Part shown: piece after piece, positions 1 to 7,241 of the stretch | Position numbering within the stretch: position 1 is the stretch's first letter | Layout of the letters: each line of letters opens with the position of its first letter | NCBI GenBank assembly: GCA_014359855.1 | Contig: JACIYQ010000255.1 | Coordinates: 1 to 14,873 of the forward strand | Reading direction: 5' to 3' | Length of the DNA: 14,873 bases | Source of the DNA: Parvibaculum sp. | GTDB taxonomy: Bacteria; Pseudomonadota; Alphaproteobacteria; Parvibaculales; Parvibaculaceae | Made by a program: the position numbers and the translations under genes | Notes under the pieces: generated by a model | Told to the model about the DNA's origin: nothing | The model's database searches: none | The model's input: only the letters and a program-made list of their open reading frames with translations

Positions 1-1896
1 GTGACCTTCGCCTATGACGACGGCATGCGCTCCTACAAGACGAAGAAGCCCTTCGAAGGCGTGATCCCGAACCTCGAACGGCGCTGGCGCGAAACGGACA
101 GCGCCTGGGCGCGCGAGGAAATCGAACGCTATCAGGGCATCACAAATTGCGAGGATTGCGGCGGCTATCGCCTGAAGCCCGAAGCGCTCGCGGTGAAGAT
201 CGCAAAGCGCCATATCGGCGAAGTCACGCAGATGTCGATCCGCGAAGCCGACGCCTGGTATCGCGACCTCGGCGAGCAACTGAGCGCGAAGCACAACGAG
301 ATCGCCGGCCGCGTGCTGAAGGAAATCCGCGAGCGGCTGCATTTCCTCAACAATGTCGGCCTCGATTATCTGACGCTGTCGCGCAACTCGGGCACGCTGT
401 CGGGCGGCGAGAGCCAGCGCATCCGGCTTGCCTCGCAGATAGGCTCCGGCCTCACCGGCGTGCTCTACGTGCTGGACGAGCCCTCCATCGGCCTCCATCA
501 GCGCGACAACGACCGCCTGCTCGAAACGCTGAAGCGCCTGCGCGATCTCGGCAACACGGTGATCGTGGTCGAGCATGACGAGGACGCGATCCGCACCGCC
601 GATCATGTGGTGGACATGGGACCGGGCGCCGGCATTCATGGCGGCCGCGTCGTTGCGGAAGGCACGCCCGACGACATCATGGCGAATCCCGAAAGCCTCA
701 CCGGGCAATATCTCACCGGCCTCCTGCAGGTGCCGGTGCCCGCGACGCGGCGGACCGGCAACGGCAAGCGCGTGAAGATCACGGGCGCGCGCGAGAACAA
801 CCTCAAGAACGTGACGGCGGAAATTCCGCTCGGCACTTTTACCTGCGTCACGGGCGTTTCCGGCGGTGGCAAGTCGACGCTTCTCATCGAGACGATCTAC
901 AAGGCCGTGGCACGCAGGCTCAACAACAGCCGCGAACATCCCGGCACATTCGACGAGATTTTCGGCCTCGAACATCTCGACAAGATCATCGACATCGACC
1001 AGTCGCCCATCGGCCGCACGCCGCGCTCGAACCCGGCGACCTATACGGGCTCCTTCACCTTCATTCGCGACTGGTTCGCCGAACTGCCGGAAAGCCGCGC
1101 GCGCGGCTACAAGCCCGGCCGCTTCTCCTTCAACGTGAAGGGCGGACGCTGCGAGGCCTGCCAGGGCGACGGCGTCATCAAGATCGAGATGCACTTCCTG
1201 CCGGACGTCTATGTGGAATGCGATGCCTGCCACGGGCACCGCTACAACCGCGAGACGCTGGAGGTGAAGTTCAAGGACAAGTCGATCGCCGATGTCATTG
1301 AGATGACGGTCGACGAGGCCGCTTCGTTTTTCAAGGCTGTGCCCGCGGTGCGCGACAAGATGGAAGTGCTGCAGCGCGTCGGCCTCGGCTACATCAAGGT
1401 CGGCCAGCAGGCGACGACGCTTTCGGGCGGCGAAGCGCAGCGTGTGAAGCTCGCCAAGGAACTGTCGAAGCGCGCGACGGGCCGCACGATCTACATTCTG
1501 GACGAGCCGACGACCGGCCTCCATTTCCACGACGTCGCCAAACTCCTCGAGGTGCTGCACGAACTGGTCGAGAGCGGCAACACGGTGGTGGTGATCGAAC
1601 ACAATCTCGAAGTCATCAAGACGGCGGACTGGATCATCGATCTCGGCCCCGAAGGCGGCGATGGCGGCGGCGAAATCGTGGCAGCCGGCACGCCGGAAGA
1701 TGTGGCCGCCGAGCCCCGCTCCCACACCGGCCATTATCTGAAGGAGCTCTTCAAGCGCCGGCCGGGAAAAGGCTCGGGGAGCGAGGAGCCCGCGAAATCC
1801 CGCAAGGCGAGCGCGGCCGCCAAGAGCAATGTGAAGGCGAGCAAATCCGCTCCGAAGGCGAAGTCCGGCAGCCCCAAACGGAAAAAGACGGGCTGA
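1..1896 (+). CDS. uvrA: UvrABC excinuclease subunit A, 3' part (5' end outside window)
   Basis: UvrA is the damage-sensing ATPase of nucleotide excision repair; with UvrB it scans DNA and loads UvrB at lesions. The visible 631 residues match the family from within the first half onward. The first ABC signature LSGGESQ is at residues 133-139, followed by Walker B VLDEPSIGLHQRD (from 157). The second Walker A is GVSGGGKST (285-293). The C-terminal zinc finger has paired cysteines at 384/387 and 407/410 around the GDGVIKIEMHFLPD segment. The second signature LSGGEAQ is at 474-480, with Walker B ILDEPTTGLHFHD after it. Full-length UvrA is about 940-960 aa, so roughly 320 N-terminal residues, including the first Walker A, lie before the window. 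The GTG at base 1 is therefore the window edge and not a trustworthy start. After about residue 585 comes a Lys/Ala/Ser-rich, probably disordered basic tail. Identification is certain. Confidence 0.97.
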   Translation: MTFAYDDGMRSYKTKKPFEGVIPNLERRWRETDSAWAREEIERYQGITNCEDCGGYRLKPEALAVKIAKRHIGEVTQMSIREADAWYRDLGEQLSAKHNEIAGRVLKEIRERLHFLNNVGLDYLTLSRNSGTLSGGESQRIRLASQIGSGLTGVLYVLDEPSIGLHQRDNDRLLETLKRLRDLGNTVIVVEHDEDAIRTADHVVDMGPGAGIHGGRVVAEGTPDDIMANPESLTGQYLTGLLQVPVPATRRTGNGKRVKITGARENNLKNVTAEIPLGTFTCVTGVSGGGKSTLLIETIYKAVARRLNNSREHPGTFDEIFGLEHLDKIIDIDQSPIGRTPRSNPATYTGSFTFIRDWFAELPESRARGYKPGRFSFNVKGGRCEACQGDGVIKIEMHFLPDVYVECDACHGHRYNRETLEVKFKDKSIADVIEMTVDEAASFFKAVPAVRDKMEVLQRVGLGYIKVGQQATTLSGGEAQRVKLAKELSKRATGRTIYILDEPTTGLHFHDVAKLLEVLHELVESGNTVVVIEHNLEVIKTADWIIDLGPEGGDGGGEIVAAGTPEDVAAEPRSHTGHYLKELFKRRPGKGSGSEEPAKSRKASAAAKSNVKASKSAPKAKSGSPKRKKTG

Positions 1897-1910
1897 GACG
1901 CACGCGGGCG

Positions 1911-1939
1911 TTTCCGCACCGCCTCAAACTGTCTATAAC
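1911..1939 (+). promoter_or_regulatory. Candidate promoter for the phoD-like gene
   Basis: A good -10 hexamer, TATAAC (1934-1939), lies 17 bases after a weak -35 candidate, TTTCCG (1911-1916). Transcription would start near 1946, inside the hairpin loop described below and about 38 bases before the ATG at 1984. The -35 is poor, so this rests mainly on the -10 and on the location between two unrelated genes. Confidence 0.3.
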
Positions 1940-1962
1940 CAGCCCCGTGATTTCAGGCTGGT
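1938..1962 (+). other. Short hairpin between uvrA and phoD-like gene
   Basis: ACCAGCC (1938-1944) and GGCTGGT (1956-1962) are perfect inverted complements around an 11-base loop. No U-run follows, so it is a weak candidate as a terminator for uvrA. It could equally be a leader structure ahead of the next gene. Function is not shown. Confidence 0.35.
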
Positions 1963-1983
1963 GAATGCAGGAAACGGGGGCCG

Positions 1984-4119
1984 ATGCCGGGGGTATCGTT
2001 CAGTCGGCGCGACTTTCTGAAGCTGTTCGGCGCAACGGCGGGATGCTTCGTGGCGACGGCTGCCACGACGCCCTTCCTGCCGAAGCTCGGCGCCGCCTAT
2101 GCCGCGCCCGGCGCTTTCCACTTCCCCCAAGGCCTCGCCTCCGCCGACCCTCAGCCCGATGCCGTGATGCTCTGGACGCGCGTTGAAGCGTTCGACAATG
2201 GCGCGGCCCTCCCGAACGGCGATGTCGACCTCTATGTGCAGGTCGCCACCGACATGAATTTCGAGAAGGTGGTCGTCGAGCAGTCGGTGCGCGCGAGCAA
2301 GGCATCGGACCACACGGTCCGCATCTTCGTGCAAGGGCTGAAGCCCGACACGGTCTACTATTACAACTTCTACGCGGGCGGCGACCGCTCACCCTACCCC
2401 GGCCGGACGCGGACTGCACCGCTGCCCGGCGCGAAGCGCAAGGTGCGTTTCGCCAGCGTTTCCTGCCAGAGCTATGAAGCTGGCTATTACGGCGCCTTGC
2501 GCCGGCTCGTGAACGACGATATTGCCGCCGCGCCGGACGAGCAGATCGACTTCGTGCTGCATCTGGGCGACTTCATCTATGAGCGCACCGGCGATGTGCC
2601 GGAGGATCGCCCCGTCGTACGGCTTGTCGGGCCGCTGCCCGATGGCAGCGAACCCTGGGAACCGGACGGCACGCGCGACTGGTGGCGCAAGGGCGGACAG
2701 GCGGCGGAGACGCTCGCCGACTACCGGCATCTCTACAAGACCTATCTCACCGATCCGGACCTGCAGGCGGCACGGGCGCGCTTTCCTTTCGTGTGCACAT
2801 GGGACGACCACGAATTCACGAACAACGCCTGGCAGAGCTACGGCAGTTATTTCGGTGACGGCGAGCCCGCGCAGAAACGCAAACTGGCCGCGAACCGCGC
2901 CTGGTTCGAATTCGTTCCCGCCATACTCTCGCAGGCCCCGCGCTTCAACGGCATCGCCTCGCCCGCGCATGATTTCCGCAATGCGCGCGTGGACGATACG
3001 CCGATGGAAACGCATGACAGCGACTTCCTGTTCGAGGGCGAAAATGCGAAGGCCCTGTCGAGCCTGACCATCTATCGCACGCTTCGCTGGGGCGCGATGC
3101 TCGATCTCGTCGTAACGGACCTGCGCAGCTATCGCAGCCCGCCGGTGATGAACGAGGAAACGAGAGCGCTGATTGCGGGCGCTCCTGTTCCGCCGGTGCG
3201 TGTCGTGAAGCTGCTCGATGCGGGACGGACCGCAAATGACGGCAATCCACCCGCGACCATCGCCTATGGCGATCGCGAGATAGAGAACCCGCGCGCCGCC
3301 GCGCCGGCCGGAACGCATATGGGCGGTCCGCAAAAGGCATGGTTCAAGGACGTCATGAAGGCTTCGAAGGCCGAATGGCGCATCTGGACGAACAGCTGCC
3401 CGGCGCTTCAGATGCGGCTCGACTTCTCGCAAATCCCCTTCGCGGGCCTCGAAGACGGTTATGTCGGCACCGATGCGTGGCAGGGCTATCCCGGCGAACT
3501 TTCGGAACTGCTCTCGTTCCTCAGAGACGAAAAGATCGGCAACGTGATCTCGCTGTCGGGCGACTACCACGCCTTCGCGGCGGGGCGCCTGCCGGCGGAC
3601 CCCGACGCCGAAACGCTCGCCTGCCCTGCCGTCGAGTTCCTGACCGCGGCGATCAGCTCCGGTTCGATGTATGAGGGCGTGGACCGGCGCACGCGCGATA
3701 ACGGCTTCTTCCGCCGCGCGGCGACCATCGAGGATGAAGATGGCCGTCAGCCGAACTGGAACAACACGCTCGTGAACGGGGTGCGTGCGGGCGTACTCGT
3801 GAATTATTCGAGTTCGGACTACCTGCTGAACCTCGTCCGCAACGACCGCGCGAGCCCCGGCCTCGATTACATCGACTCCGACGCGCATGGATACATGCTC
3901 GTCACGCTCGATGAGGGCCATGCGGAAGTCGTACAGGTGAATGTCGGCGACGTGACGGCCGATGCCGGCCCGGAGGGTTCGTCCGTGATACGCAAGGCGC
4001 GCTTCACGGTGAAAAGCTGGGCGGGCGGCGAGGAGCCGGTGCTCGAAGGACCCGATTTCGAGGGCACACCGCCCTATCCCTGGAAATCCAGGGCAAAGGC
4101 CGATCCGCCGCCGGTTTGA
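1984..4119 (+). CDS. phoD: Tat-exported PhoD-family alkaline phosphatase/phosphodiesterase
   Basis: This predicted periplasmic metallophosphoesterase (PhoD family) releases phosphate from phosphodiesters and phosphomonoesters. The start at 1984 gives a twin-arginine signal, SRRDFLKLFGATAG (residues 7-20), then a hydrophobic segment and a likely AYA cleavage site near residue 40, so it should be exported folded. The mature part has an N-terminal Fn3-like PhoD domain followed by the catalytic core. FASVSCQ carries the conserved Cys161, which in Bacillus PhoD binds iron. HLGDFIYE (193-200), WDDHEFTNN (273-281) and LSGDYHAF (524-531) carry the metal-binding Asp, His and Asn residues. At 711 aa it is somewhat longer than the classic enzyme (about 550-580). 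The ribosome site is a weak G-rich stretch just before ATG. It is followed after 57 bases by the amidase pair, with no obvious functional link. The exact substrate is unknown; phosphate-starvation control is possible, but no clear Pho box was recognised. Confidence 0.9.
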   Translation: MPGVSFSRRDFLKLFGATAGCFVATAATTPFLPKLGAAYAAPGAFHFPQGLASADPQPDAVMLWTRVEAFDNGAALPNGDVDLYVQVATDMNFEKVVVEQSVRASKASDHTVRIFVQGLKPDTVYYYNFYAGGDRSPYPGRTRTAPLPGAKRKVRFASVSCQSYEAGYYGALRRLVNDDIAAAPDEQIDFVLHLGDFIYERTGDVPEDRPVVRLVGPLPDGSEPWEPDGTRDWWRKGGQAAETLADYRHLYKTYLTDPDLQAARARFPFVCTWDDHEFTNNAWQSYGSYFGDGEPAQKRKLAANRAWFEFVPAILSQAPRFNGIASPAHDFRNARVDDTPMETHDSDFLFEGENAKALSSLTIYRTLRWGAMLDLVVTDLRSYRSPPVMNEETRALIAGAPVPPVRVVKLLDAGRTANDGNPPATIAYGDREIENPRAAAPAGTHMGGPQKAWFKDVMKASKAEWRIWTNSCPALQMRLDFSQIPFAGLEDGYVGTDAWQGYPGELSELLSFLRDEKIGNVISLSGDYHAFAAGRLPADPDAETLACPAVEFLTAAISSGSMYEGVDRRTRDNGFFRRAATIEDEDGRQPNWNNTLVNGVRAGVLVNYSSSDYLLNLVRNDRASPGLDYIDSDAHGYMLVTLDEGHAEVVQVNVGDVTADAGPEGSSVIRKARFTVKSWAGGEEPVLEGPDFEGTPPYPWKSRAKADPPPV

Positions 4120-4122
4120 CGG

Positions 4123-4137
4123 GCGGGCGTCACCCGC
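4123..4137 (+). other. Small GC hairpin after phoD-like gene
   Basis: GCGGG (4123-4127) pairs with CCCGC (4133-4137) around a 5-base loop, 3 bases after the phoD-like stop. There is no U-run, so at best it is a weak transcription end or pause. The rest of this 57-base gap holds the ribosome site GAGGA (4165-4169) for the next gene. Confidence 0.3.
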
Positions 4138-4176
4138 TAAGCTTCTCGCCAACAAAACAGGGGCGAGGAACAGCGG

Positions 4177-5604
4177 ATGAGCTTTCCGGAGTATGCGGCC
4201 AACGATGCGCTTGGCCTGGCAGAACTGGTGCACAAGGGGGAAGTCAGCCCGAGCGAACTCGCGGAAGAGGCGATCGCGCGCATCGAGAAGCATAATCCCG
4301 CGCTCAACGCCGTTATCCTGAAGCTCTACGATCTCGGCCGCCAGATGGCGAAGGCCCCCGTGGAAGGCTCCTTCAAGGGCGTGCCTTTTCTGCTGAAGGA
4401 CGCCTTCGGCGATATCGCCGGCTATCCGACGCGGCTCGGCTCCCGCTTCAAGTCCGACGCTCCGGTGAAAGAGGATGCGGTGCTCGCCAAGCGCTTTCGG
4501 GCGGCGGGGCTGACCTTCCTCGGCAAGACGAACGTGCCGGAGTTCACGCTGCTGCCGACGACCGAGTCCGCGCTTTACGGTGCCGCACACAACCCGTGGA
4601 ATGTGAACCATTCGACCGGCGGCTCGTCAGGCGGCGCAGCGGCCGCCGTCGCTTCCGGCATGGTACCGGTTGCGCACGCGAATGACAGCGGCGGCTCGAT
4701 CCGCATTCCGGCATCGAGCTGCGGACTTGTCGGCCTCAAACCCACGCGGGCCCGAACATCTCTCGGCCCCGACTATGGCGACGTCCTGAGTGGGCTCTGC
4801 CACGAGCACGTGCTGACTCGCACCGTGCGCGACTGCGCCGCCATGCTCGACTGCATTCACGGAAACGAACCGGGCGATCCTTACGTGGCGCCAGCGGTCA
4901 CGGGCAGCTTCCTCGACGAGACGAAGCGAAAGCCCGGCAAGCTGCGCATCGCTTTCAGCAGAACAAACCCGGCAGGCGCACCGCTGCACGCCGATTGCGT
5001 GAAGGGAGTGGAGGCGACCGCGAAAGTGCTCGCCGATCTCGGACATGAAGTGGTGGAGGCCGCGCCGCCCTTGAAGGCAGAAGAACCCGGCAACCTGTTC
5101 CTGCCCTTGTGGGCGGCATGGCTTGCTTCCGAAATCGAACTCGAAACGGCACGCCGAGGACGCGGACCGAAGGACGACGAACTCGAACCGCTGACGCGCG
5201 GGCTCTACGAGATCGGCAAGACGGTGAGCGCCGCGCAATACCTGATACTGGTGAAGGAGGCGCAGGCCCTTACACGCCGCGTCGCAGGCTTCATGCAGAC
5301 GCACGACGTATGGCTGACGCCGACGCTCGCGTCGCCGCCGATCCCGCTCGGCCTCATCAATATCAACGAGCCGGACCCGATTGCGGCCTTCGCGCCTGCC
5401 GTCGACTATGTGCCCTTCACGCCGATCCAGAACCTGACGGGCCAGCCTGCCATGTCGCTGCCACTCGCCATGTCGTCGGACGGGTTGCCGGTCGGCATGA
5501 TGTTTTCCGCGCGCTTCGGCGACGAGGCAACGCTGTTCCGCCTTGCGGCGCAGCTCGAGGAGGCGATGCCCTGGAGGGAGAGGCATCCGCAAATCTGGAA
5601 CTGA
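4177..5604 (+). CDS. Amidase-signature hydrolase (NylA-like), first of a tandem pair
   Basis: This cytoplasmic amidase-signature enzyme (475 aa, no signal peptide) hydrolyses an amide bond through a Ser-cisSer-Lys triad. The Lys is K74 in FLLKD. The cis-Ser is S150 in TGGSSGG, and the nucleophile is S174 in DSGGSIRIP, exactly 24 residues later, as in the family. The C-terminal block (GQPAMSLPLAMSSDGLPVG, then LFRLAAQLEEAMPW near the end) resembles 6-aminohexanoate-cyclic-dimer hydrolase, so linear or cyclic amides, nitrile-derived amides or xenobiotics are plausible substrates. GatA function is unlikely: gatC and gatB are absent and the C-terminus differs. The ATG at 4177 follows GAGGA with 7-base spacing. 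It lies 23 bases upstream of a paralogue that starts and ends with nearly the same residues, probably in one transcript. Family assignment is firm; substrate is not. Confidence 0.92.
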   Translation: MSFPEYAANDALGLAELVHKGEVSPSELAEEAIARIEKHNPALNAVILKLYDLGRQMAKAPVEGSFKGVPFLLKDAFGDIAGYPTRLGSRFKSDAPVKEDAVLAKRFRAAGLTFLGKTNVPEFTLLPTTESALYGAAHNPWNVNHSTGGSSGGAAAAVASGMVPVAHANDSGGSIRIPASSCGLVGLKPTRARTSLGPDYGDVLSGLCHEHVLTRTVRDCAAMLDCIHGNEPGDPYVAPAVTGSFLDETKRKPGKLRIAFSRTNPAGAPLHADCVKGVEATAKVLADLGHEVVEAAPPLKAEEPGNLFLPLWAAWLASEIELETARRGRGPKDDELEPLTRGLYEIGKTVSAAQYLILVKEAQALTRRVAGFMQTHDVWLTPTLASPPIPLGLININEPDPIAAFAPAVDYVPFTPIQNLTGQPAMSLPLAMSSDGLPVGMMFSARFGDEATLFRLAAQLEEAMPWRERHPQIWN

Positions 5605-5627
5605 AGAACAAACCGGGAGGAACGGTA

Positions 5628-7055
5628 ATGAGCTTTTCAGGATATGCGGATCACGACGGCCTCGGTCTCGCCGAACTTGTGAAGATGGGCGACGTGACGC
5701 CGCTCGAACTCGCGGATGCCGCGATCGAACGCGCCGAGCGCCACAATGGAACGCTCAACGCCATCGTCTACAAGGCCTATGACGAGGCGCGCGAGGCCGC
5801 GAAAGGCAAACTCCCGGACGGTCCTTTCAAGGGCGTGCCTTTCCTGATCAAGGATCTCGGCACGGAAGTGAAAGGCTGGCCGCGCACGAGCGGCAGCAAG
5901 TTCGTCGCCAATGTCGTGGACGATCACGACAGCACGCTGGTGAGCCGCTTCCGCGCGGCGGGCACCGTGCTTTTCGGCAAGACCAACACGCCGGAATACG
6001 GCATCACCGGCACGACGGAATCCCGCCTGCTCGGCCCTTGCCGGAACCCCTGGGACCCGAACCGCATTTCGGGCGGCTCATCCGGCGGCGCGGCCTCGGC
6101 GGTCGGCGCAGGTATCCTGCCGCTTGCGCACGCCTCGGACGGGCTCGGCTCGATCCGCATTCCCGCCGCCTGTTGCGGCCTTGTCGGCATGAAGGTGACG
6201 CGCGACCGCAACCCGCAGGGACCGGACGATTTCGACCGCGCCATCGGCTTCAGCGTCGATCATGTGGTGAGCCGCACGGTGCGCGACAGCGCGGCCATGC
6301 TGGACGCGACCGGCTACCCCGAACCCGCCTCCCCCTACGCGCCGCCCCCGAAGGAGCGGCCCTATATGGAGGAGATCACGAAAAGCCCGGGCAAGCTCAA
6401 GATCGCCTGGTCGAGCGAGACGCCGGGCGGCAAGCCGATCCATCCGGAAATCCAGGCGGCTCTCGAAAAGACGGCGGATGTGCTGGGCAAGCTCGGCCAT
6501 ACCGTCATGCCGCGCGGTCTCGGCATCGATTATCGCGCCCTTTATCGCGCGCAAGGCGCCGTTTCCGGCTCGAACTTCGCGGCGGGCATGATGCGCCGGA
6601 TCGAGGCGATGGGCCGCGAGCCCGAACAGGACGAACTGGAGCCGCTCACCTGGGCAGGCTTCAAGAACGGCAGCAAGCTCACCGGCGCGCAGGCCATGTG
6701 GGGCTTGCAGCAGCTTCGCCTGATGAACCGGCAGGTGCTGGCGACTTTCGAGGAGGTGGATGTCTATCTCTGCCCGGTGCTCGGCCAGTTGCAGCCCGAG
6801 ATCGGCTTCCTCGGGCCGGACCAGGAGGCGCGCGAACTGAACAAGCGGCAGGGGCAGGTCTTCCCCTTCACACCGCCCTTCAACTTCACCGGCCAGCCCT
6901 CGCTCTCGCTGCCGCTCTGGCAGTCGGAAAGCGGGCTTCCCATCGGCATGATGTTCACCGCGCGCTATGCCGACGAGGCGACGCTCTTCCGCCTCGCCGC
7001 GCAGCTCGAAAAGGAACTGCCCTGGAAGGACCGGCGCCCGCAGGTGTGGAACTGA
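5628..7055 (+). CDS. Amidase-signature hydrolase (NylA-like), second of a tandem pair
   Basis: This is a paralogue of the preceding gene, also 475 aa, beginning MSFSGYADHDGLGLAELV and ending in WKDRRPQVWN. The ATG at 5628 is chosen because GGGAGG (5615-5620) sits 7 bases upstream and because the N-terminus then aligns with the neighbour. The same frame stays open far upstream, inside the first amidase, but that stretch is not coding. The triad is K75 (FLIKD), cis-Ser S151 (SGGSSGG) and nucleophile S175. The nucleophile motif reads DGLGSIRIP, with Leu173 where most family members have Gly; the related NylA also varies here (DAAGS). It probably forms an operon with the first amidase, and its different middle region suggests a different substrate. 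Catalytic activity is expected; substrate unknown. Confidence 0.92.
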   Translation: MSFSGYADHDGLGLAELVKMGDVTPLELADAAIERAERHNGTLNAIVYKAYDEAREAAKGKLPDGPFKGVPFLIKDLGTEVKGWPRTSGSKFVANVVDDHDSTLVSRFRAAGTVLFGKTNTPEYGITGTTESRLLGPCRNPWDPNRISGGSSGGAASAVGAGILPLAHASDGLGSIRIPAACCGLVGMKVTRDRNPQGPDDFDRAIGFSVDHVVSRTVRDSAAMLDATGYPEPASPYAPPPKERPYMEEITKSPGKLKIAWSSETPGGKPIHPEIQAALEKTADVLGKLGHTVMPRGLGIDYRALYRAQGAVSGSNFAAGMMRRIEAMGREPEQDELEPLTWAGFKNGSKLTGAQAMWGLQQLRLMNRQVLATFEEVDVYLCPVLGQLQPEIGFLGPDQEARELNKRQGQVFPFTPPFNFTGQPSLSLPLWQSESGLPIGMMFTARYADEATLFRLAAQLEKELPWKDRRPQVWN

Positions 7056-7090
7056 GAGGTGAATTGAAGAAAGGCCTTACCCCCCAATTC

Positions 7091-7179
7091 GTCACGGCCC
7101 GATTTATTCGGGCCGTCCACGTCTTTACGGCATATCGTGAAAAAAAGACGTGGATGGCCCGGACAAGCCGGGCCATGAC
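7091..7179. repeat. Nested inverted repeat (dispersed palindromic element)
   Basis: Two 36-base arms (7091-7126 and 7144-7179) are inverted complements at 30 of 36 positions, separated by a 17-base centre. All six differences are transitions. Each arm is itself a hairpin: 9-bp stem 7094-7102/7108-7116 (loop TTTAT) and 9-bp stem 7154-7162/7168-7176 (loop ACAAG). The two hairpins have different stem sequences but the same layout. The core (GGCCCGG...CCGGGCC followed by TCCACGTCTTT in either orientation) matches a palindromic repeat I recognise from many alphaproteobacterial genomes, where it often yields spurious short ORFs. It lies between the amidase stop and trmFO and may also act as a transcription end for the amidase pair. 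Confidence 0.8.
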
Positions 7180-7205
7180 GGTTTAAGGAGGAATCAACGC
7201 CCCCC

Positions 7206-7234
7206 TTGGGCCTTCCTTGTTTCCACGCTACAAA
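7206..7234 (+). promoter_or_regulatory. Candidate trmFO promoter, possibly giving a leaderless mRNA
   Basis: TTGGGC (7206-7211) and TACAAA (7229-7234) are separated by exactly 17 bases. The start point expected 7-8 bases after the -10 falls on or next to the A of the trmFO ATG (7242). No ribosome site precedes that ATG at normal distance; the AAGGAGG at 7185-7191 is about 50 bases upstream and would lie outside the message. The hexamers are only moderate matches, so this is an inference. Confidence 0.4.
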
Positions 7235-7241
7235 GCGCCCT

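Noticed and set aside
841..881. UvrA second Walker A reading GVSGGGKST in place of GVSGSGKST.
   Set aside because: It still satisfies the GxxxxGK(S/T) pattern, and I believe this variant is usual in alphaproteobacterial UvrA, so it is not a sign of lost function.
2389..4611. A 740-codon open frame on the minus strand opposite the phoD-like gene and the start of the first amidase.
   Set aside because: It spans two well-supported genes and an intergenic gap on the other strand. Its product is Arg/His/Ala-rich with no recognisable domain, as expected from antisense frames in GC-rich codon-biased genes.
4177..5604. The first amidase as GatA of the Glu-tRNA(Gln) amidotransferase.
   Set aside because: No gatC or gatB adjoins it, a paralogue follows, and the C-terminal block fits the NylA-like branch better.
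5109..5627. An N-terminal extension of 173 residues on the second amidase.
   Set aside because: The frame is open only by chance inside the first amidase. The ATG at 5628 has a strong ribosome site and matches the paralogue's N-terminus.
7056..7200. Short ORFs (VRAIHVF-, ARTSRAM-type peptides) in the amidase-trmFO gap.
   Set aside because: These are translations of the palindromic repeat, a well-known source of spurious proteins in alphaproteobacteria.
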